This document shows positions 43,369 to 56,795 of a stretch of 64,000 nucleotides of DNA, one piece after another. Both the position numbers and the translations under genes were made by a program. This DNA is from Tuctoria greenei (taxonomy: Eukaryota; Streptophyta; Magnoliopsida; Poales; Poaceae): assembly GCA_036927565.1 (NCBI GenBank), contig JAYESD010000003.1:188251499-188315498 (forward strand). The letters run 5' to 3'. How positions within the stretch are numbered: the first letter of the stretch is position 1; every line of letters begins with the position of its first letter. The notes under the pieces were generated by a model. It was given only the letters and a program-made list of their open reading frames with translations. It had not been told where the DNA came from and did no database searches.

Positions 43369-45010
43369 TGCATTGGGAATAGCACGCTCAAAAAGAGCCT
43401 ATTTTGAAAACTTAAGAGTAGTCGAGTGAGGATTAGTTACTATGCCCACATAAGGTCTATTATAGTATTAGTTACTTAAGGTGGCAAGCTCACTTATGTG
43501 TTACTATATTCTGTAACGACGCTCCAACGTCAGGTAAGAGGAAAGCTACGCCACCGCAAGCAGATACATTGCGGTAAGCTCACCATGCGAGAGGTAGCAT
43601 GTGATTGTTTCTGTGGCTTGGCACGGAAATGTTAATATGAGTCTCTGAAACTTTCCATGTTTCTGAGAACATATGACACGCGGTACCCCAACGTGCTTCA
43701 AAGTTAGTGGGAGCCCCCGTCAGGTGGGACATAACCCGATGCACCCCCTACTGGTGCTGCACTATGCAAAGACATGGGACCCCGTCGGGTGGTATAAAAC
43801 CCGGTCATGTACCTCGAGACGTGGCTTATCTCGCGGCGGCCCGTATGGAATGATACGGGATGAATGTTTTTTACTTTCATATATATTATCATGAACTGTT
43901 CGACTGTGCGGGCTGTGCCGTATGGCACCATATGTTCGATATACCATTTGTGTGTAGCTGCAGGTCATTAACCACGTTCTAAGTAGCTCGAGTAGAAGAC
44001 GTTTGCGAGTGAACGTCATTACTGCCATCGTTGAGACGTATGCCGGAATACCAGCCTAGGATTTTTCCTTGGTGAGGGCGTAGTACTGGCATTGCATTCG
44101 AGTTTCATCAGGCACGTCGACGACGATATCCATGCTGGTGTTGTGACTCGACAACAAGAAAATTTCCAACTTAGGACTAAGTTTGAATTTGTAATATCTG
44201 TTTTTGAGCGTGCTGGTCAGATTTAAAATTAATCGTGTGGTCGCTGTGATAAGCGGGCATGTGGTTTGGGAGCTTGAGGAAGTCATCCACAAGTTTCATT
44301 TTCAGCTCCAAGACAGATTTCAATATTTAAAACTAGAAAACTTCATTTCAACTTAAATTGCCCAGTTCCTTGTTCAAACTGTGAACTGGACAGAAAATTG
44401 ACTAAGTTTGGAATCACATAACTTCCTGTATAATTCATCACTGTAGGTGTACAATACATGTTTTGAGAGTTTAGAGCGTTCTATAAAACTCTTATGTTCA
44501 ACTCCAGATCAGAATCCCCCTGTAAACTAATGAAAAATTCAAATTTCCAAACTCTGTTTAATCTGGACAGAGACTGGACAGTTTTTCTATCCTGTCACTG
44601 TCTTGATCATATCTCTTAATAGAATCGATGAATGACTTCACGTAATTCATTTCTGTAATCCTGGGGATGTATGCAACAATGTTGTAATTTATGATTTTTG
44701 CATATATTAATGTTTTGTATCTGGAAAATTGTGGACAAAATAAGCCTTAAACAATGGAGATGCTGTCAAAATTTTTGCAGAAAACTGTCAAGTTGCAAAA
44801 ATCATATCTTCTCATACGGGAATGATCTGGAGGCAAATAAATAAATTATGGAAATCTAATTTAGTGTACTACAACTTTGTAGTTGAACTCAAGTCATGAA
44901 TGTGCCTCTAACTGGATGAAAATTTCGAATTTCTCCAGACTGGTTAGAATGAACAGAAACAGAGACAGAATTCCAGTGTTATGTTTCTTTCGGCATTTGA
45001 ATTTGAATTC
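43369..45010 (+). mobile_element. Tekay-C leader, second copy, up to the Tat-B insertion site
   Basis: Duplicate of 32866-34510, ending GAATTC. AATTC (45006-45010) is the left target-site duplication of Tat-B. Confidence 0.78.
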
Positions 45011-45907
45011 TGTCGGTACCCTGGGTACCGTATACCCCTTGAAATTGCAAATATTTCAAGGAAATGTCATCTACTTGATTTGAAGACCTTCAGAGGCCCA
45101 CATGTCAGACATAACCGGACCCGCTTCCCCAATATGGTTAGTCTCAGGGTCGCCACGTGTACCATCAAACCGGAGCTACCACCCACAAGGGGGAAGCTCC
45201 GGGCTATGTACCATAACGGCACCCCCGGACCTAACCCCAGATCGAGGGAAGCTCCAGGACTGACACGTGTCTGGTGGCACCGGACCTATCTGTTCCTCAC
45301 AGCATGCTCTGGAGCTGCCACGTGTCCTACCGTCGGATCTTCAGCCTCAAACCTCCGGTAGACTCCACAACGGCTCCGGATCTTCAAAGGGGAATAAAGG
45401 ACTTCAAGACCCGATTATTAAGTGTCGTTAATACTATGTTAATGACACATGATCGGACGACCTTAATTACCAGTAACGGTGCTGTCAAAGACCGTAACTC
45501 GGTCATTAAGGGTAATTAAGCACATTAAATGTGTATTAATATTAGTAACCGCCGGGGCCACATGTCGGGCCAGCCAAACTTGTAACGGCTTGTCCTTATA
45601 CTATAAAAGGACAGGCCGACGATACATGGGAGGACTGATCTGACCTGCTCTGATCTGATCTGGTCTAATCGGCTCACGTGCTCACTCAACTCACGTCACC
45701 TGAGTAGAGTTCATACATCCAATACAACACCAACACATCCCGTTTAGTAGGGTATTACGCTCAGGCGGCCCGAACCACGTAAATCTTTGTGTCTCCTGTG
45801 TCATTTTACATTTCACCTTCTTGAATCTCCGCGCGCCCACACCGAACTTCAAACTCCACAAACACTTTAGTAGTGTCGGGAGATCTGCCGGATCAAAACC
45901 ACCGACA
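45011..45907 (+). repeat. Tat-B 5' LTR
   Basis: TGTCGGTACC to ACCGACA. TATAAAAGG at 45602-45610. CCGGAGCT words are scattered through the first half. The primer-site region GTTGGCGAGCCAGGTAGG follows. Confidence 0.94.
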
Positions 45908-45946
45908 GTTGGCGAGCCAGGTAGGGGGGCGCCTGAGATTTCAAGA

Positions 45947-48356
45947 ATGGTGAACTCAGCTGCTGAATCATCCAATGGTCATCCCGTTGTTCAAGCTGTT
46001 GGGGGCAATCCCTGCAATATGCAGCCACCAACAAGAACCTGAGTTCCAGCAGGAGTCACACTTCCACCACCGCTGACTCCACCAGCAAATCAAGCTGGGC
46101 AACGCGATGGTGCACCGGCGTCAATCACTGCGTCGGCAAATCATGACAACCTGGAACACGCGCTCAATGCAGTACGTGCTCTCCTTCAGCGCCCACCACC
46201 TCCGGATGCATCCCGGGATGCAATGGAGCAGTGGAGGGCCGATGTGGAACACTTGGTTGCAGCAGCAGCCGACCGCATCAGTAACCAGGGTCCTCCTCCT
46301 TTAGGACGAGCCCCGTCGCAGCGACGGACCTTGTCTGGCAGACTTGGTCTGCACGTTTCCAACAACAGGAGAGGTGCTGCATCACAGCAAGTGACGTCGT
46401 TGCCCTCCGGGGCGCGACGCACTCACACGGTATCAAGCCTTTCAAATCATGACCTCCGGGCGGAGCTTGATAGACGATACCGTCAACAAGACGGCCGAGT
46501 CCATATCGACCGTGCTCGTGAAAGATGAGAAGATCAGGACATTCCTGCTCCTGAAGGAGTAGGAGGAGGCTGTTCAGCCCTGGCCATGCATTTGCGTATG
46601 GTCAGGTGGCCACAAAAATTCCGGCCTCACCTGTCGGAGAAGTTTGACAGGACCGTTAATCCTGTCAAATTTTTTCTGATTTACTCCACTGCAATTCTGG
46701 CAGCTGGAGGAAATGAGGCTATAATTGCCAACTATTTTCCAGTAGCTTTAACTGGGACCGCCTGGTCCTGGTTTATGAGCCTTCCAACCAACTCCATCAA
46801 CAGTTGGGAGGAGTTCTTCCGGCAGTTCACCGCCAACTTCGGGTGTTCATACACCCGACCAGGCACCGAACTGGACCTTTTTGCAGTCGTGCAAAAAGGG
46901 GGAGAATCCCTGCAATCATTCATCCAGAGATTCTCTCAGGTACAAAACACTATCCCTTCTATCTCTAGCGCTTCTATCATTGTGGCATTTAGACAGGGCA
47001 TACGGGATAATAAGATGTTGGAGAAACTGGCGATCAAGGAGATCACCAGTGTCACGGAACTCTTCAGCTTGGCTGACAAATGTGCCAGAGCTGCGGAGGG
47101 CCGTGAAATGCACTCCAAACCACCTCCGGAGGATCACAAGAAATCCTCCAAAGGAGAAGCCACTACCTCCGGGAGTGGCAAAAAGAAGAAAAAGACCAAC
47201 GGCAAGAAGAAGCCGTCGGCCGGCGCATCTAATGCTGCAGCTGCTGCAGCTCCGGGTGGCCGGGGGCCATGCCCCGAGAAGCGACCTCGACCGTCTTCTG
47301 AAGACAGTGGCAAACCCAAGGTGTGGTTTCCAATTCATAAGACGGACAGCCACAGTTTGGAAGACTGCCGGGAGGTCCAAAACCTTGCCGAGCGCTACAA
47401 CAATCGCCGGGAAGAAGTTCCTTTCCGACAGGGGGAAGGAAAACAAAAAGTTGACGAAGCTCCGACTGAAGAGGAGTTAGGTTTTCAGGATCCTAAAAAG
47501 GTCCTGAAGGCCGTCTACACCTCCGTTGACGATGATTCTGACGTCTTTGACAACGAGCGTCAGAAAACCATGAACACCATTTTTGGTGGATCATGGTACA
47601 TCACCTACCGCCGCGTCCTCAAGACAATGCGTCGGGACATGGCCGTTGTAGCTCCTACAGCTAGGGTGGAGCCTCATCGAAAGTGGATGGACACAACCAT
47701 CACTTTTGATGCTTCGGACTGCCCTCGAAGCATGGTTGGAGCAGGCCAGTTACCTTTGATGGTATCTCCTACCATCAATAACATTCATCTCCATCATGTT
47801 ATGATAGACGGAGGTTCGGGGTTGAACCTCATAAGCTTCGAAGCTTTTACCAAGCTTCAGCTCCGACCTTCAGATCTTCATCCCTCCCGACCTTTCTCTG
47901 AAGTAGGTCCGGGAGCCATTACCCCACTCGGTGCTATTACCCTCCCCATTACCTTCGGGACCCTGGAGAAGCATCGCACTAAAAAGTTGGTCTTTGACGT
48001 TGCTCAGATCAACTTACCTTTCAATGCCATCTTGGGTAGGCCTGCCTTGTACAAATTCATGGCAGCTGCTCATTATGGCTACCTCGTGTTAAAGATGCCA
48101 ACACCAGTAGGCGTTCTCCGGATCCGCAGAGATCGCACCGCCAGAGTAACTGCTCTGGAAGAACTTCATGCGCTTACTACGGCGCAAGAGGAGGACTCCA
48201 GACAGGAGCAAGCTCCAAAACCCCCGAGCATTCATCAGCGAGGCTCGACTTCTGCACCTCGTGTGCAGCCAAGCGGCGAAACCGACATTCAAAGTCGTCC
48301 AAATCGGTTTTGATGCCGCTCAGACCACCCGTATATCGGGGGGACTGAATGACAAA
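45947..48356 (+). pseudogene. Tat-B gag and protease
   Basis: ATG at 45947 (MVNSAAESSNGHP). One frame runs through the Pro/Gln-rich N terminus, the gag core (MHLRMVRWPQKFRPHLS, TAWSWFMSLPTNSINSWEE), the Lys-rich tract, a Cys/His box with the first Cys changed to Phe (KVWFPIHKTDSHSLEDCR), and the protease (MIDGGSGLNL, active-site Asp intact). Stops occur at 46040-46042 and 46526-46528. A deletion near 48290 moves the frame before ISGGLNDK and TAG at 48357-48359. Compared with Tat-A the gag core is closely similar. Confidence 0.9.
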
Positions 48357-50489
48357 TAGGAACTTGCGCTCATTGCTTTCCTCCGGGCTAATGTCGGCGT
48401 GTTTGCCTGACAACTGTCACAAATGTCTGGGATCCCCAGGGAAGTGATTGAGCACAATCGGATGATCTACCTCGACGCCCGGCCCGTGCATCAGAAGCCT
48501 CAGAAGCAATCCGTGGAGCGATAGAACTTCATTTTACAAGAAGTGAAGAAGTTGCTCGAAGCTGGATTCATCCGAGAAGTCTTCCATCCAAAATGGCTGG
48601 CAAACCCAGTCATTGTGCCCAAGGCCGGCGGGAAGCTTCGGATGTGTATTGACTACACAACACTAAATAAGGCATGTCCAAAAGATCCATTCCCACCACC
48701 TAGAATAGATCAGATAGTGGATTCCACCTCCGGGTGTGAATTACTGTGTTTCCTATACGCATATTCTGGGTATCATCAAATCAGAATGTCTAGGGAAGAT
48801 GAAGAGCATACCTTTTTCATCACAGTAGATGGATTGTACTGTTATACAGCCATGCCATTTGGTCTCAAAAATGCAGTTTCAACCTTTGTACGAGCTATGT
48901 ACAAAACTTTTGAAGAACTCATTAGAGACATAGTGGAAGTGTACGTTGATGACATCGTGGTCAAGGTCAAGAACAAGGAGTCACTCCTTGACACCTTACA
49001 GGCTGTCTTCGACAAGCTGCGGGTCACCCGCATAAAGCTAAACCCAGACAAGTGTGTCTTCGGGGTTAGCTCCGGAAAACTTCTTGGTTTCCTGGTAAGT
49101 CACCGGGGTATAGAGGCTAATCCGGCGAAGATCAAAGCCATTGAAGACATGCGGCCACCGGCCCGCATCAAGGATGTCCAAAAGCTGACTGGATGTCTAG
49201 CAGCCCTCAGCCGATTCATTTCGAGACTGGCGGAACGGGCACTTCCCTTCTTCAATTTATTGAGGAAGTCCGGACCATTCCAATGGTCTGAAGAAGCAGA
49301 AAAGGCATTCCAGGAGCTAAAACAGCTCCTCACCACCCTACCAACTCTGGTAGCTCCGAACCCTGGTGAGCCTTTGCTGCTTTACATTTTAGCAACTGAC
49401 GAAGTCGTCAGTATGGTCCTGGTTGCGGAGAGACCAGAACTATCCCATGCTCAGGAATCCAGACCCCTCCGGGAGGGTCCGGAGGTTTATGAAAGTGAGT
49501 CTGGGTCCCAGTTCCCAGACTTGAGTCCACAAGGAGTTACTTCAGAAGACCCAGACCCCTACGGGAGGCTCCATGTCGCTTCTGAAGAAGCTCCGGTTCC
49601 CTCCAGCAATGACCCGGAAGTCCCCAGAGAAGGTCCGGATCCCTCCGGGAGGATCTGGGTCAATGAAGAGGAAGCTCCGGGCCCCTCCGGGAGGGTCCGG
49701 ACCATCCAACGCCCAGTGTACTTCATCAGTGAAGTACTTCATGACGCTAAGACTCGATACCTAGATGTGCATAAGCTGCTCTATGCAGTTCTTATCGCCT
49801 CCAGGAAGCTTCGCCATTACTTCCAAGCTCACAAGATTTCAGTGGTGACTTCTTACCCACTTCGAGCAATCTTGCATAATCCCAATTCAACTGGAGATAT
49901 TGCAAAGTGGGCAGCGGAATTGGCCGAATTTGATCTCGAATTCATTCCAAGACAAGCAATCAAGAGTCAAGCATTGGCAGATTTTGTGGCGGAATGGACT
50001 CCCTCTCCATCAAACCCTGGGGGGCCTAGTGAGCAGAAGCCGGAACCCAAGGCTACAGTCTTCACCGAGCCTCACTGGACCCTCTACTTCGACGGCTCCA
50101 TGCAAAAGCAGGGGGCCGGAGCTGGAATCCTTCTCCTCGCACCAACCGGGGAGAAGGTAAAATACATGGTACACCTTGACTTCAAGGTGACCAACAACAT
50201 GGCGGAGTACGAAGCACTCATCTACGGACTAAAGGTGGCACTTTCATGTGGTGTCAAGCAACTGCTAGTCAAGGGAGATTCACAGCTCATCATTAAACAA
50301 GTGAAGGGTGAATGCTCCTGCAACAATCTCCAGCTAGTTGCTTACCCCCTTGAAGTCCAGAGGCTTTAGAAGGACATCGAAGTCCTAGACCTCCACCACG
50401 TCCAGCGTGTCCACAACGCTGAAGCCGATGAACTCTCGACGAAAGCGTCAACCGGAGCTCCAGCTCCTGACGGAACTTTTGTCCGAAGG
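48357..50489 (+). pseudogene. Tat-B reverse transcriptase, RNase H and second RNase H
   Basis: After the shared TAG, two stops precede RT (TGA at 48408-48410 after VFA; TAG after VER near 48522). From 48543 a 608-codon open frame covers RT (CIDYTTLNKACPKDPF, intact YVDDIVVKVKN), the first RNase H with the repeat insert (49433-49708), YFISEVLHDAKTRYL, and the second RNase H (WTLYFDGSMQKQGAGAGI, LLVKGDSQLIIKQV). A TAG at 50367-50369 interrupts it just before NAEADELSTKAS. One of the best preserved coding regions in the window. Confidence 0.93.
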
Positions 50490-51900
50490 TTGTCAAAACC
50501 CACAGCTCAGCCTGCCGGACTGAGCGAAGGGGGCGAGATCAGCATCCCGAAGCTGACGGTCCCGATGGCCCTGTTACCATGGCAGCCATCAAGGGTCGTA
50601 GGTGCTGCCGAAAGCTCCGAGCAACCCAACACACAAGACTTGAATGCTCAAGTTAGCTCTGATGCATGGATCTCGGAGATCTGGAGCTACTTGAAAGACA
50701 ATATCCTTCCTGACGATGATGTATCCGCTGACTGGATAGTCAGATTGGCTAAAAGATACACGTTGGTAGAAGGGGATCTCTACCGGCGCGGTGCCAACGG
50801 CGTCCTAATGCGGTGCATCACAAAGGAAGAAGGCTGCGAGCTCCTCGCAGAAATCCATGGAGGCGAGTGTGGGAACCACGCGTCTTCTCGCACGTTGGTT
50901 GGTAAAGCCTTCCGGCATGGCTTCTACTGGCCTACAGCACTCCAGGATGCAACTGAGCTGGTGAAGAAATGCGAAGCATGCCAATTTCATGCAAAGCAAA
51001 TTCAAACACCGGCTCAGCTCTACAAATGATACCTCCTACATGGACCTTCGCCGTGTGGGGGATGGACATCTTGGGACCTTTCCCAAGAGCCGTCGGAGGT
51101 TACAAGTTCCTGTATGTCGCCATTGACAAGTTCACAATGTGGCCGAAAGCAACTCCAGTTGTGACAATAAACAAGCAATCTGCTATCAACTTTTTGCAGT
51201 CCATTGTATGCAGATTTGGAGTCCCAAACAAAATCATTACTGATAACGGGGCCCAATTCAGAAGCTCTGCATTTCAAGGATATTGCGAAGACCTCGGCAT
51301 TTAAGTTTGCTACGCCTCCGTAGCTCACCTGGCAAGCAATGGCCAGGCCGAGAGAGCCAATGCTGAACTCCTGAAAGGACTCAAAATGTGCACCTATGAG
51401 AGCTTGAAAAAACATGGAGCCAACTGGATTGAAGAGCTTCCGCCCACTCTATGGGCCAACAGGATAACTCCAAACCAGTCAACTGGAGAGACACCCTTCT
51501 TCCTGGTGTACGAAGCTGAAGCAATCCTTCCTCCGGAAATCACCTTGGGGTCACTCCGGGTCCGGACCTTCGACGAAACCATGCAGGACCAGCTCCGCCG
51601 TGAAGACCTAGACCTCCTTGAGGAGTGAAGGTGCCAAGCAGCTGTTCGGAATGCCCGATACCGCCAAGCCCTTCAGCGCTATCATCAGCGGCATGTACAC
51701 AACCGACAGCTCGAGGAAGGCGATCTGGTGCTACGGAGAATACAATCCAGAGAAGGGTTAAACAAACTCCCCCCAGCTGGGAGGGACCCTTCCGAGTGAT
51801 TAAAGTATCCCGTCCCGAAAGCGTTCGCTTGGCTACCGAGGATGGGACACCTCTCCCAAATCCTTGGAATATTGAGCACCTCCGTAAGTTCTACACTTAA
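50490..51900 (+). pseudogene. Tat-B integrase
   Basis: Zinc-binding region (HGGECGNHASS, KKCEACQFH), Asp in WGMDILGPF, Asp in IITDNGAQF, Glu in NGQAERANAELL, and C-terminal region to HLRKFYT and TAA (51898-51900). A one-base loss near 51018 shifts the frame after the zinc region, a TAA follows EDLGI (51302-51304), a TGA follows LLEE (51626-51628), and another shift lies near 51770. Catalytic residues are all present. Confidence 0.9.
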
Positions 51901-53225
51901 TATCACGGAGGTGAGTCTGTAGTAACTTGAGGTGTATGTTATAGAGTCATTGTACAGAGTCGGGTAGTTCCTCCGGGAGAACAGCCGGACCTTTCCCGGA
52001 AGGTCCGCAAAGTTCATGCAACACTTGCCACAGTCTCAGGACTAACAGTGTGGCTAGCTACCCTGGGTCAAACGAGAAATGAAACACGCTTAGCCTGGTT
52101 CCGTACCCTAAGAGTGTACTTGTTTCCCCTGTACCCCGGACCTATAATGAAAGACATCTTCATGTGAAACAGACTCCACGTGCATTTATTTTGTACAGGC
52201 TCAACATTTTTTATTTTTCTCTTTCTTGTCTATAACAAAGTTGTGCAATTCATAAGAAATTTTAGTTTGACCGGTTAATGTACAATTCGAGCTGCATTCT
52301 CAATTCTTTTGGATTCAAATATTGTTCATGGCCCACTCGCCTAAATGCCGCCAAGCCAATCTAGGGCCAGAGTGTGCTATCGACTTAGCCTGGTCAAGCA
52401 CCCTAAGTACGCCACTCTACCTACACCACGGCAGGCCGAAGTAAGGCGGGTCCAAGTACAATTGGATCTGGAATAAATAAGGCAATGCATTCGGTTGTAT
52501 TCAGAATTGTGTTTGACCTAAAACTTTCTTGGGAATCGTAAGTCGCGACGAAGTTATAGGCAAGGAGCGAATTTTACTATTTTTCTTGGCTTTAGTGTGC
52601 AGGAAAAATAAAAAATCCACGTTGATGGAGAAAAGCCAGAGCTAACAAAGCTCCAACTCCCCTAGGTGGCTTGTAATCGATGTTAAACATTGAAAACGAG
52701 CATCACCAGAGCAACCAAGCTCCGGTAAAGCTAGGGGGGCCAGCCGTCGACGGAGAATAAAAGATGGTGAAAAGACCCCACAAGCGGAGTCTGCTGCCGA
52801 CAAACTACGCGTTGGCAAAGGTCACTGCCAGAGCTACTAAGCTCCGACACCCTGGAGGGCTAACTATCGATGCTCTACGTGTTGATAGGGACTATTCCCG
52901 GAGCTACTAAGCTCCGACGGTAGTCAATGCCAGAGCTTCTGAGCTCCGACAACCTCAGGGGGCCATCACTATCGAAGACTTCGGACCTACACTCTACAAG
53001 TTCGAAGCAAACGAGTCTTCAACAAAACACAATATCCTCTTGGTTCATGTTCACAATCAAATTGTGTACATCTACTACGGGACCAAGTGAAGACAAATTG
53101 TGGATTTCATTGAAGACAAAAAATGAAATTCATTAACAAATTGTGGATTTATTCATCTGGAGAAAAGGGATTACAAAATTGGGGAAGAAAAAGAGAGAAT
53201 ACAAGCGGGAGCTACAGAGATGGTC
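51901..53225. other. Tat-B tail-to-tail intergenic region with GGAGCT palindromes
   Basis: Counterpart of 10645-11907. AGAGCTACTAAGCTCCGAC-type palindromes recur at about 52640-52960. No gene. Confidence 0.7.
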
Positions 53226-55326
53226 CTAGACCCTATGGAAGAACTGGGCGACCTTCTGAGCAACCTCCGACACGTTGGCTCGGGTGGCTTCACCTTCTCC
53301 TTTGACGGGACCTTCAAGCACCGGGTCCAGAGGAAATTGGGGATCCCGGCTGGTGTAGCACGTCAGCACATACTCTGCGACGTTCTTTGCCAGGGACTGC
53401 CCCTCAACCTCCAACTGGTCTGCGATGACGTCACCCACCTTGGAGAGTTTGTTACCCGCCGACCTCAACGCTTGCAACGCCAGGTCCAACTCCAGCTTCG
53501 GATCATCCGGACGCACGGGACTGAAGTTGGTGTCAGCGCGTCGTTGGCTTTGCTCAAGAACTCCCAAACCTGTAGGGAGTCCGCAGTCCTCAAGCCCTTC
53601 AGTTCCTCCAAGGATCTTTTGGCCGCCACCAGTTCATAATTCTCACGAGCAAGGTGCTCAACCTCATTGTCATTTTGTTGAATCTTTTCGGCAACCTGCT
53701 TCTCGAGTTTTCCGAGCTCCTCCTCCCGGAGGTGGATCTTGTTCCGGTAGTCGACCAAGTCCTTCTCCCGGCCCCTAACTTTCTTCTCCCTGGCGGCGAT
53801 GGCACACTCTTGCTTGTAGAGTTCCTGCCCTCGCACCCAGGCCTTATACTCCTCCTCAACGCAATGCTCCTCCAATTACTTGGCGCGTTCCTCGAGGCCC
53901 TTGTCAGCCAGAGCCACCTTTTCGGCGAGCTCCTCCTCCCTCTTCAAGACGTCATCCCACAGCTCTAGGAGTTTTTGCTCTTCGTCTTCGAGCCTCTTCT
54001 CCCTATCCTCAAGTGCCTCCCAGCGCTTGATGAGAGTAGTGTTAATGGCTTCAAGCCTTTCTTAGCGATCATCAGCCGCACTATTAGCTGCCTTGGTCTG
54101 CTCATAAATGGCCTGGGATTGAGCGTCGAGGGCACGAGTCAAGCTCTCCCTATCATCCAATAATTTGCCCCAGTATTCCAGGCGGACCTTCTCCTGTTTG
54201 ATCCACTCCTTGTCGTCTGCCAGTCTTGACTGCGCCAGCTTGGTCTCGAAGTAGAGCCGATTACGCCACCGCCTAAGGGTTTGGCGCTACTCTTCAAGAG
54301 CCTTGCTGTCGTGGTAGAACGCCAGCTGGACTTGACGCAGAATGGAGCAAGCGTTGTCAATGGACAACGACAGGGGAATAGGGTCCGCACCTGCTGGGGT
54401 CTCCTCCGCTCGTTCCAGCGGGTTCTCGCTTACAAAAATTAGGTCCCACTCCACAAGAGTGGTCCCCTGAGCCTCCACGGCACTAGGGCCATCCTCTGGA
54501 TAGCCTCAGTCGCCACCGAGGAGGGTCCCGCAGAAGAAGTTCCAACATCCAGAAGTGGTTCCGAAGGCCCTGCCGCCAGGTCTTCATTTGCCCCCTCAGG
54601 CAGGGGGCCAGCGACTTCATTTGGGCACCCTGGCTCAGCAGCAGGAACCTCCACCGTCATCACTTCCGGATCAGGGGCTACTTCCGGCTCCGACCTGGGC
54701 TCCTCCTCCGCTGATGGCTCGGGTGTTGGCACCTCGACCATCATGGGTTCGAGTGCTGATGCCTCTGCAACGACTGGCTCGGGCGCCGGAAGGTCAACAA
54801 CAACAACCGGCCCTGAGGCCGGAGCTTCAACCTCAACCGGCTCAGGCGTCGGAAGGTCTTCAACTACAACCGGCTCTGCAGCCGGAGCTTCAGTGGCAAC
54901 CGGCTCTGAGGCCAGAGCTTCGGAGGTAGCCGGCTCAACCGCCGGGACTCCCTCAGCATCCGGATCACTCGCCGGGACTTCAATAACCTCCGGCTCAACC
55001 GCCGGGGCTTCGACAATTTCCGCTCTGGTGCCGGAATCACTGCTTCCTCTGCCTCAACGGCCGAAGCTTCCAACAACTCAACATCAAGACCCGGGGCTTC
55101 AACCTCCGGGGCAAGTGCCGCTGGCGCATCTTGTCTCCCGTGGTCCGGCGCTACCACGGGAGTCTCGGGAGATGAGTCGAGGTCCATGACCACGACAGCT
55201 GGCGCCGGAGCTGCCGCAACTTCAGCCACCACTTGGAGCGGCACCGGGACAGGAGCAGAAGCCTCCGCCCTCACAACTTCAGCTGTTGTGGCTGAGGGTG
55301 GAGCCTCACTCCTCTTCTTGGGGATG
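53226..55326 (-). pseudogene. Antisense gene of Tat-B, exon 2
   Basis: Follows a 79-bp intron (55327-55405, GT..AG on the - strand). It encodes an EP-rich repeat region (units like EAPAVEPEVIE), the linker WDLIFVSENPLERAEETPAG, a long charged coiled-coil region (about 53600-54340) and the C-terminal end QKVAQFFHRV. Frame changes split it near 54290, 54860-55010 and 53530. It matches exon 2 of Tat-A in order and end. Confidence 0.78.
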
Positions 55327-55405
55327 CTGCAGATGATGGATGATAAAACTTAAAAAAAGAGTTATTACAACAAAACAACTGTCTGAGGTAAAGATTAAAA
55401 ATTAC

Positions 55406-56795
55406 CTCGGAAGGCTTCCGCACCAGCTTGCACGAAATCTCTTTCCCGGGCGTTCTGGACTGACCATAGCCACCGCCGGCATGGTAGCTCCGGAAGGCCC
55501 CCCAGAACTTGTTGCAGCCGCGGGCATTTCCTTAGTCGAGGTCCCCCTCGACCGGGAAGGACCTCCAGACCCAGAGGCCTCAACTGGCCTTGGTAATGGA
55601 GTCACATGCCCGGAGCTTGCACCCTAGGAAGACGCTGCTGCAGGTACAGTTGTCGCAGTTGTAGAAGACCTCCCCCTCCGGGGAGAAGGAGTTGATGCAC
55701 AGGATGCAGGCCTGACGGACCTTCCATCAGCATGCTTCAGCTTCCTCTTCCGGCTCGAGGGTTCGGTGACTAGCTCCTTGCCCTTGCTGACGACTTCAGT
55801 CCTTGGCTTTGGGGCACAGTCGGAGCCACCTTCAAAAGCCCCAGGGATCACCACCCTGGAAGTCTATCGTCTCTCGACGACACCAAGGTTGTCAAGCACC
55901 GGCATCGTCTGCCGGAGCTCCGTGCTGAACTCTACTCCCACGTTCAGAGGGAGGAAAGATGGTGGCGGGGTCAAGTCATCACCCTCGACAATGATGCCGT
56001 GCTGGAACTTCTTGAGATGAAACTCCAAGGTCGCCCCCTCCATGTTGGACTTCAGCCCGTTCTGGACGCGGTCGTCGTCCATCACACTGTTAAGGGACCA
56101 ATCGAGTTTTTCTCTCCTCTTCAGCGGTGCCCACCTGTTGACCAGGAAATTGCAAAATACCGCCTGAGGAGTTAATCCTCCCTCCACACAATGGCGGATC
56201 CTGGTTAGAGCAGGGTTGAAGGCATCCGACAGCACCGAACCTTCACTCCAGACTGCAGTGTCGATGTTGGGGAGGCCTTCGGGCAGCTCCAGCTTCTCGT
56301 GCTCCTCCACCCGGATGACTATCCAGTCTTTCTTCCAATCGTCCCACTTTCCAATGGGAAATGACCGAAGTTACTTGAATGGGCACTTCTTGCGCTTCAC
56401 AAAGTGGTAGAAGCCAAGGTACTCATCACCCCTTCCGGTGGTATGGATGGTGAAGAAGGTCCGGAAAAGCTCAATGCAGGGGGGATGCCCACCCACATTT
56501 CGCAGAAGTGGACGAAGACAGACACTAGAAGAATGGAGTGGGGGCCAAGGTGGTACAGCTGCAGACCATAGAAGTCTAGCAGCATCAAGAAAAAGGAGGA
56601 AAAAGGTGGGATCAACCCCACCATGGCATATGCAGAGAAGTACACCATCTCGCCGGCGTGCTCCTTCTCGAACAGGAGCTCCCCACCAGCGCGGACCTAG
56701 TGGTTGAAGAAGTCCGAGGACCACCCCATGTGGGCCTGGACCTTCTTCAGGTCACCTTCGGTCTTCAAGCGGCTCTTTCGGAGACCCAACTCCAT
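55406..56795 (-). pseudogene. Antisense gene of Tat-B, exon 1 (Transposase_28-like domain)
   Basis: ATG at 56795 (MELGLRKSRLK). A TAG near 56698-56700 interrupts the start of the domain. VGLIPPFSSFFLMLLDFYGL and VFVHFCEMWVGIPP follow. At a run of six C (sense; 56475-56480 on +) the frame changes to CIELFRTFFTIHTTGRGDEY. A second TAA-type break lies near 56373. The exon continues through LPEGLPNIDTAVWSEGSVLS and a Pro/Ser-rich part to the donor at 55405. Same frameshift position as in Tat-A, with a different C count. Confidence 0.8.

Larger units (their letters stand above)
38345..48848 (+). repeat. Tandem duplication, second unit (about 10.5 kb)
   Basis: It begins at the ATACA shared by both breakpoints (38345-38349) and ends at ATACA 48844-48848, where Tat-B continues into the rest of RT. 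Contents parallel 27833-38349. The unit length differs by about 10 bases because of small indels, for example the shorter AT run and GAG/GAC repeats. Confidence 0.95.
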
